This document shows positions 6,246 through 6,835 of a stretch of DNA of 6,835 nucleotides, piece by piece; position 1 is the stretch's first letter; every line of letters starts with the position of its first letter. Under the pieces are notes generated by a model. It did no database searches. It saw only the letters and a list, made by a program, of their open reading frames with translations, and was not told where the DNA came from. The translations under genes were made by a program, and so were the position numbers. Source of the DNA: Bacillota bacterium. Its GTDB lineage: Bacteria; Bacillota_E; JAJZYS01; JAILZS01. The stretch covers positions 1 through 6,835 of the forward strand of contig JAKASY010000103.1 in NCBI GenBank assembly GCA_021817625.1. The letters are read 5' to 3'.

Positions 6246-6835
6246 TCACGCCTGCCTGTCGGCGGCGGCGACGAGGGCGCGGACGGCGCGCGCCGCGTCC
6301 CGCAGCGCTTCGGGCCCAACGCCATACAAGGCAGCCGTTGTCGCCCGTGTGCGCCTGAGTCCCCCCTGCCTGCCCACCGCCTCGACCAAGGCGAGCGCCA
6401 TCATTCGCCGGCTCGTCTCGTCCTCCGGTGCATCTTGGCCGTCGCGCCGCGACCACCAGGCGGTCAGGCAGCGCACGATGAGCGGCAGGCCCTCGACGGG
6501 CAGGCATTCGCGCCACAGGACGTCAGCGAGCGGGTCGAGGGAGACGCGCGGCGGCGGCGCGGCCGTGGCTAGCCGCATGCGCGCTGCCGGGGAGAGCTCG
6601 CACATCGGCCGAAGGAGCCGGCCCGCGTGACCGAAGGGCACGACCTCCACGAACTCGGGCTGGCGGTCGCGGAGCCGCCCCAGGATCGTGAACGGAAAGG
6701 CACCGCGCTCACGCTCGCCAAGGGAGAGCTCGCCGCTCGTGGCCGTGTATCCACGCGGGTCGGGATGGGCCGTCTCCGCCGCCACGCGCACGGGCTCGCG
6801 CCCGGGCGGAATGCCGACCGCCGCGAGCACGCCCG
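6246..6835 (-). CDS. Unrecognised protein, C-terminal part (5' end outside the window)
   Basis: The frame is open from the right edge to TGA at 6248-6246, giving at least 194 residues counted from a GTG at 6830. Only five bases precede that GTG, so the true start probably lies outside. Coding character is good: strong third-position G/C and a balanced, soluble-looking composition. Visible parts are a polar N-terminal stretch (GYTATSGELSLGERERGAFPF), a central EFVEVVPFGHAGRLLRPMCE segment, a short hydrophobic run LPLIVRCLTAWW, and an Ala-rich helical C-terminus. There TRATTAALYGVGPEALRDAA has the look of a helix-turn-helix, but not a diagnostic one. I see no signal peptide, membrane segment or catalytic motif in this part. 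Two hairpins follow the stop, so it probably ends its own unit and is not in an operon with the regulator 632 bases downstream. Confidence 0.75.
   Translation of the reverse strand, partial: GVLAAVGIPPGREPVRVAAETAHPDPRGYTATSGELSLGERERGAFPFTILGRLRDRQPEFVEVVPFGHAGRLLRPMCELSPAARMRLATAAPPPRVSLDPLADVLWRECLPVEGLPLIVRCLTAWWSRRDGQDAPEDETSRRMMALALVEAVGRQGGLRRTRATTAALYGVGPEALRDAARAVRALVAAADRQA

Noticed and set aside
1..6835. Defence system, CRISPR array, phage or insertion sequence
   Set aside because: No spaced direct repeats, transposase, integrase, nuclease or toxin-like protein is visible. The STAND-type ATPase could recall defence NTPases, but its winged helix and BTAD mark it as a transcription activator.

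Overview
The window is very GC-rich bacterial DNA, and the genes show the extreme preference for G or C at third codon positions expected of such a genome. It holds three genes, all read leftward (minus strand). In transcription order they are an unrecognised protein entering from the right edge, a 1061-residue ATPase/BTAD transcriptional regulator, and a large secreted beta-propeller protein running off the left edge. MalT-like ATPase regulators with a C-terminal BTAD domain, next to secreted TolB-like proteins, suggest Chloroflexota, Actinomycetota, Deinococcota or a high-GC Firmicutes lineage such as Limnochordia. The sequence alone does not decide between them.

Right part (6246-6835): the 3' end of an unrecognised gene, followed 8 bases after its stop by two adjacent perfect hairpins that look like a termination region. 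Middle gap (5614-6245): about 630 bases with no convincing gene. The part nearest the regulator has a cluster of perfect dyads (5761-5792) and is its likely control region. Regulator (2428-5613): N-terminal P-loop ATPase with intact Walker A and B motifs, a long helical/TPR-like middle, and a C-terminal OmpR-type winged helix plus BTAD. This places the DNA-binding half at the opposite end from Streptomyces AfsR.

Gap 2203-2427: a hairpin after the regulator's stop, then two near-identical heptamers with exactly an 11-base period (2325-2342), the layout bound by SARP/BTAD winged-helix activators. A 12-base palindrome and a strong Shine-Dalgarno follow. Left part (1-2202): a signal-peptide protein with three diverged copies of a roughly 133-residue domain, then a TolB/PD40-type propeller cut by the window edge. 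This gene is easy to miss because it has no stop codon in the window.

The most economical reading is an intracellular signal- or nucleotide-responsive activator controlling the neighbouring exported protein through the heptad pair. That link is inferred. The triplicated domain and the heptads are the parts most worth following up. I saw no CRISPR array, tRNA, rRNA, insertion sequence or phage gene.
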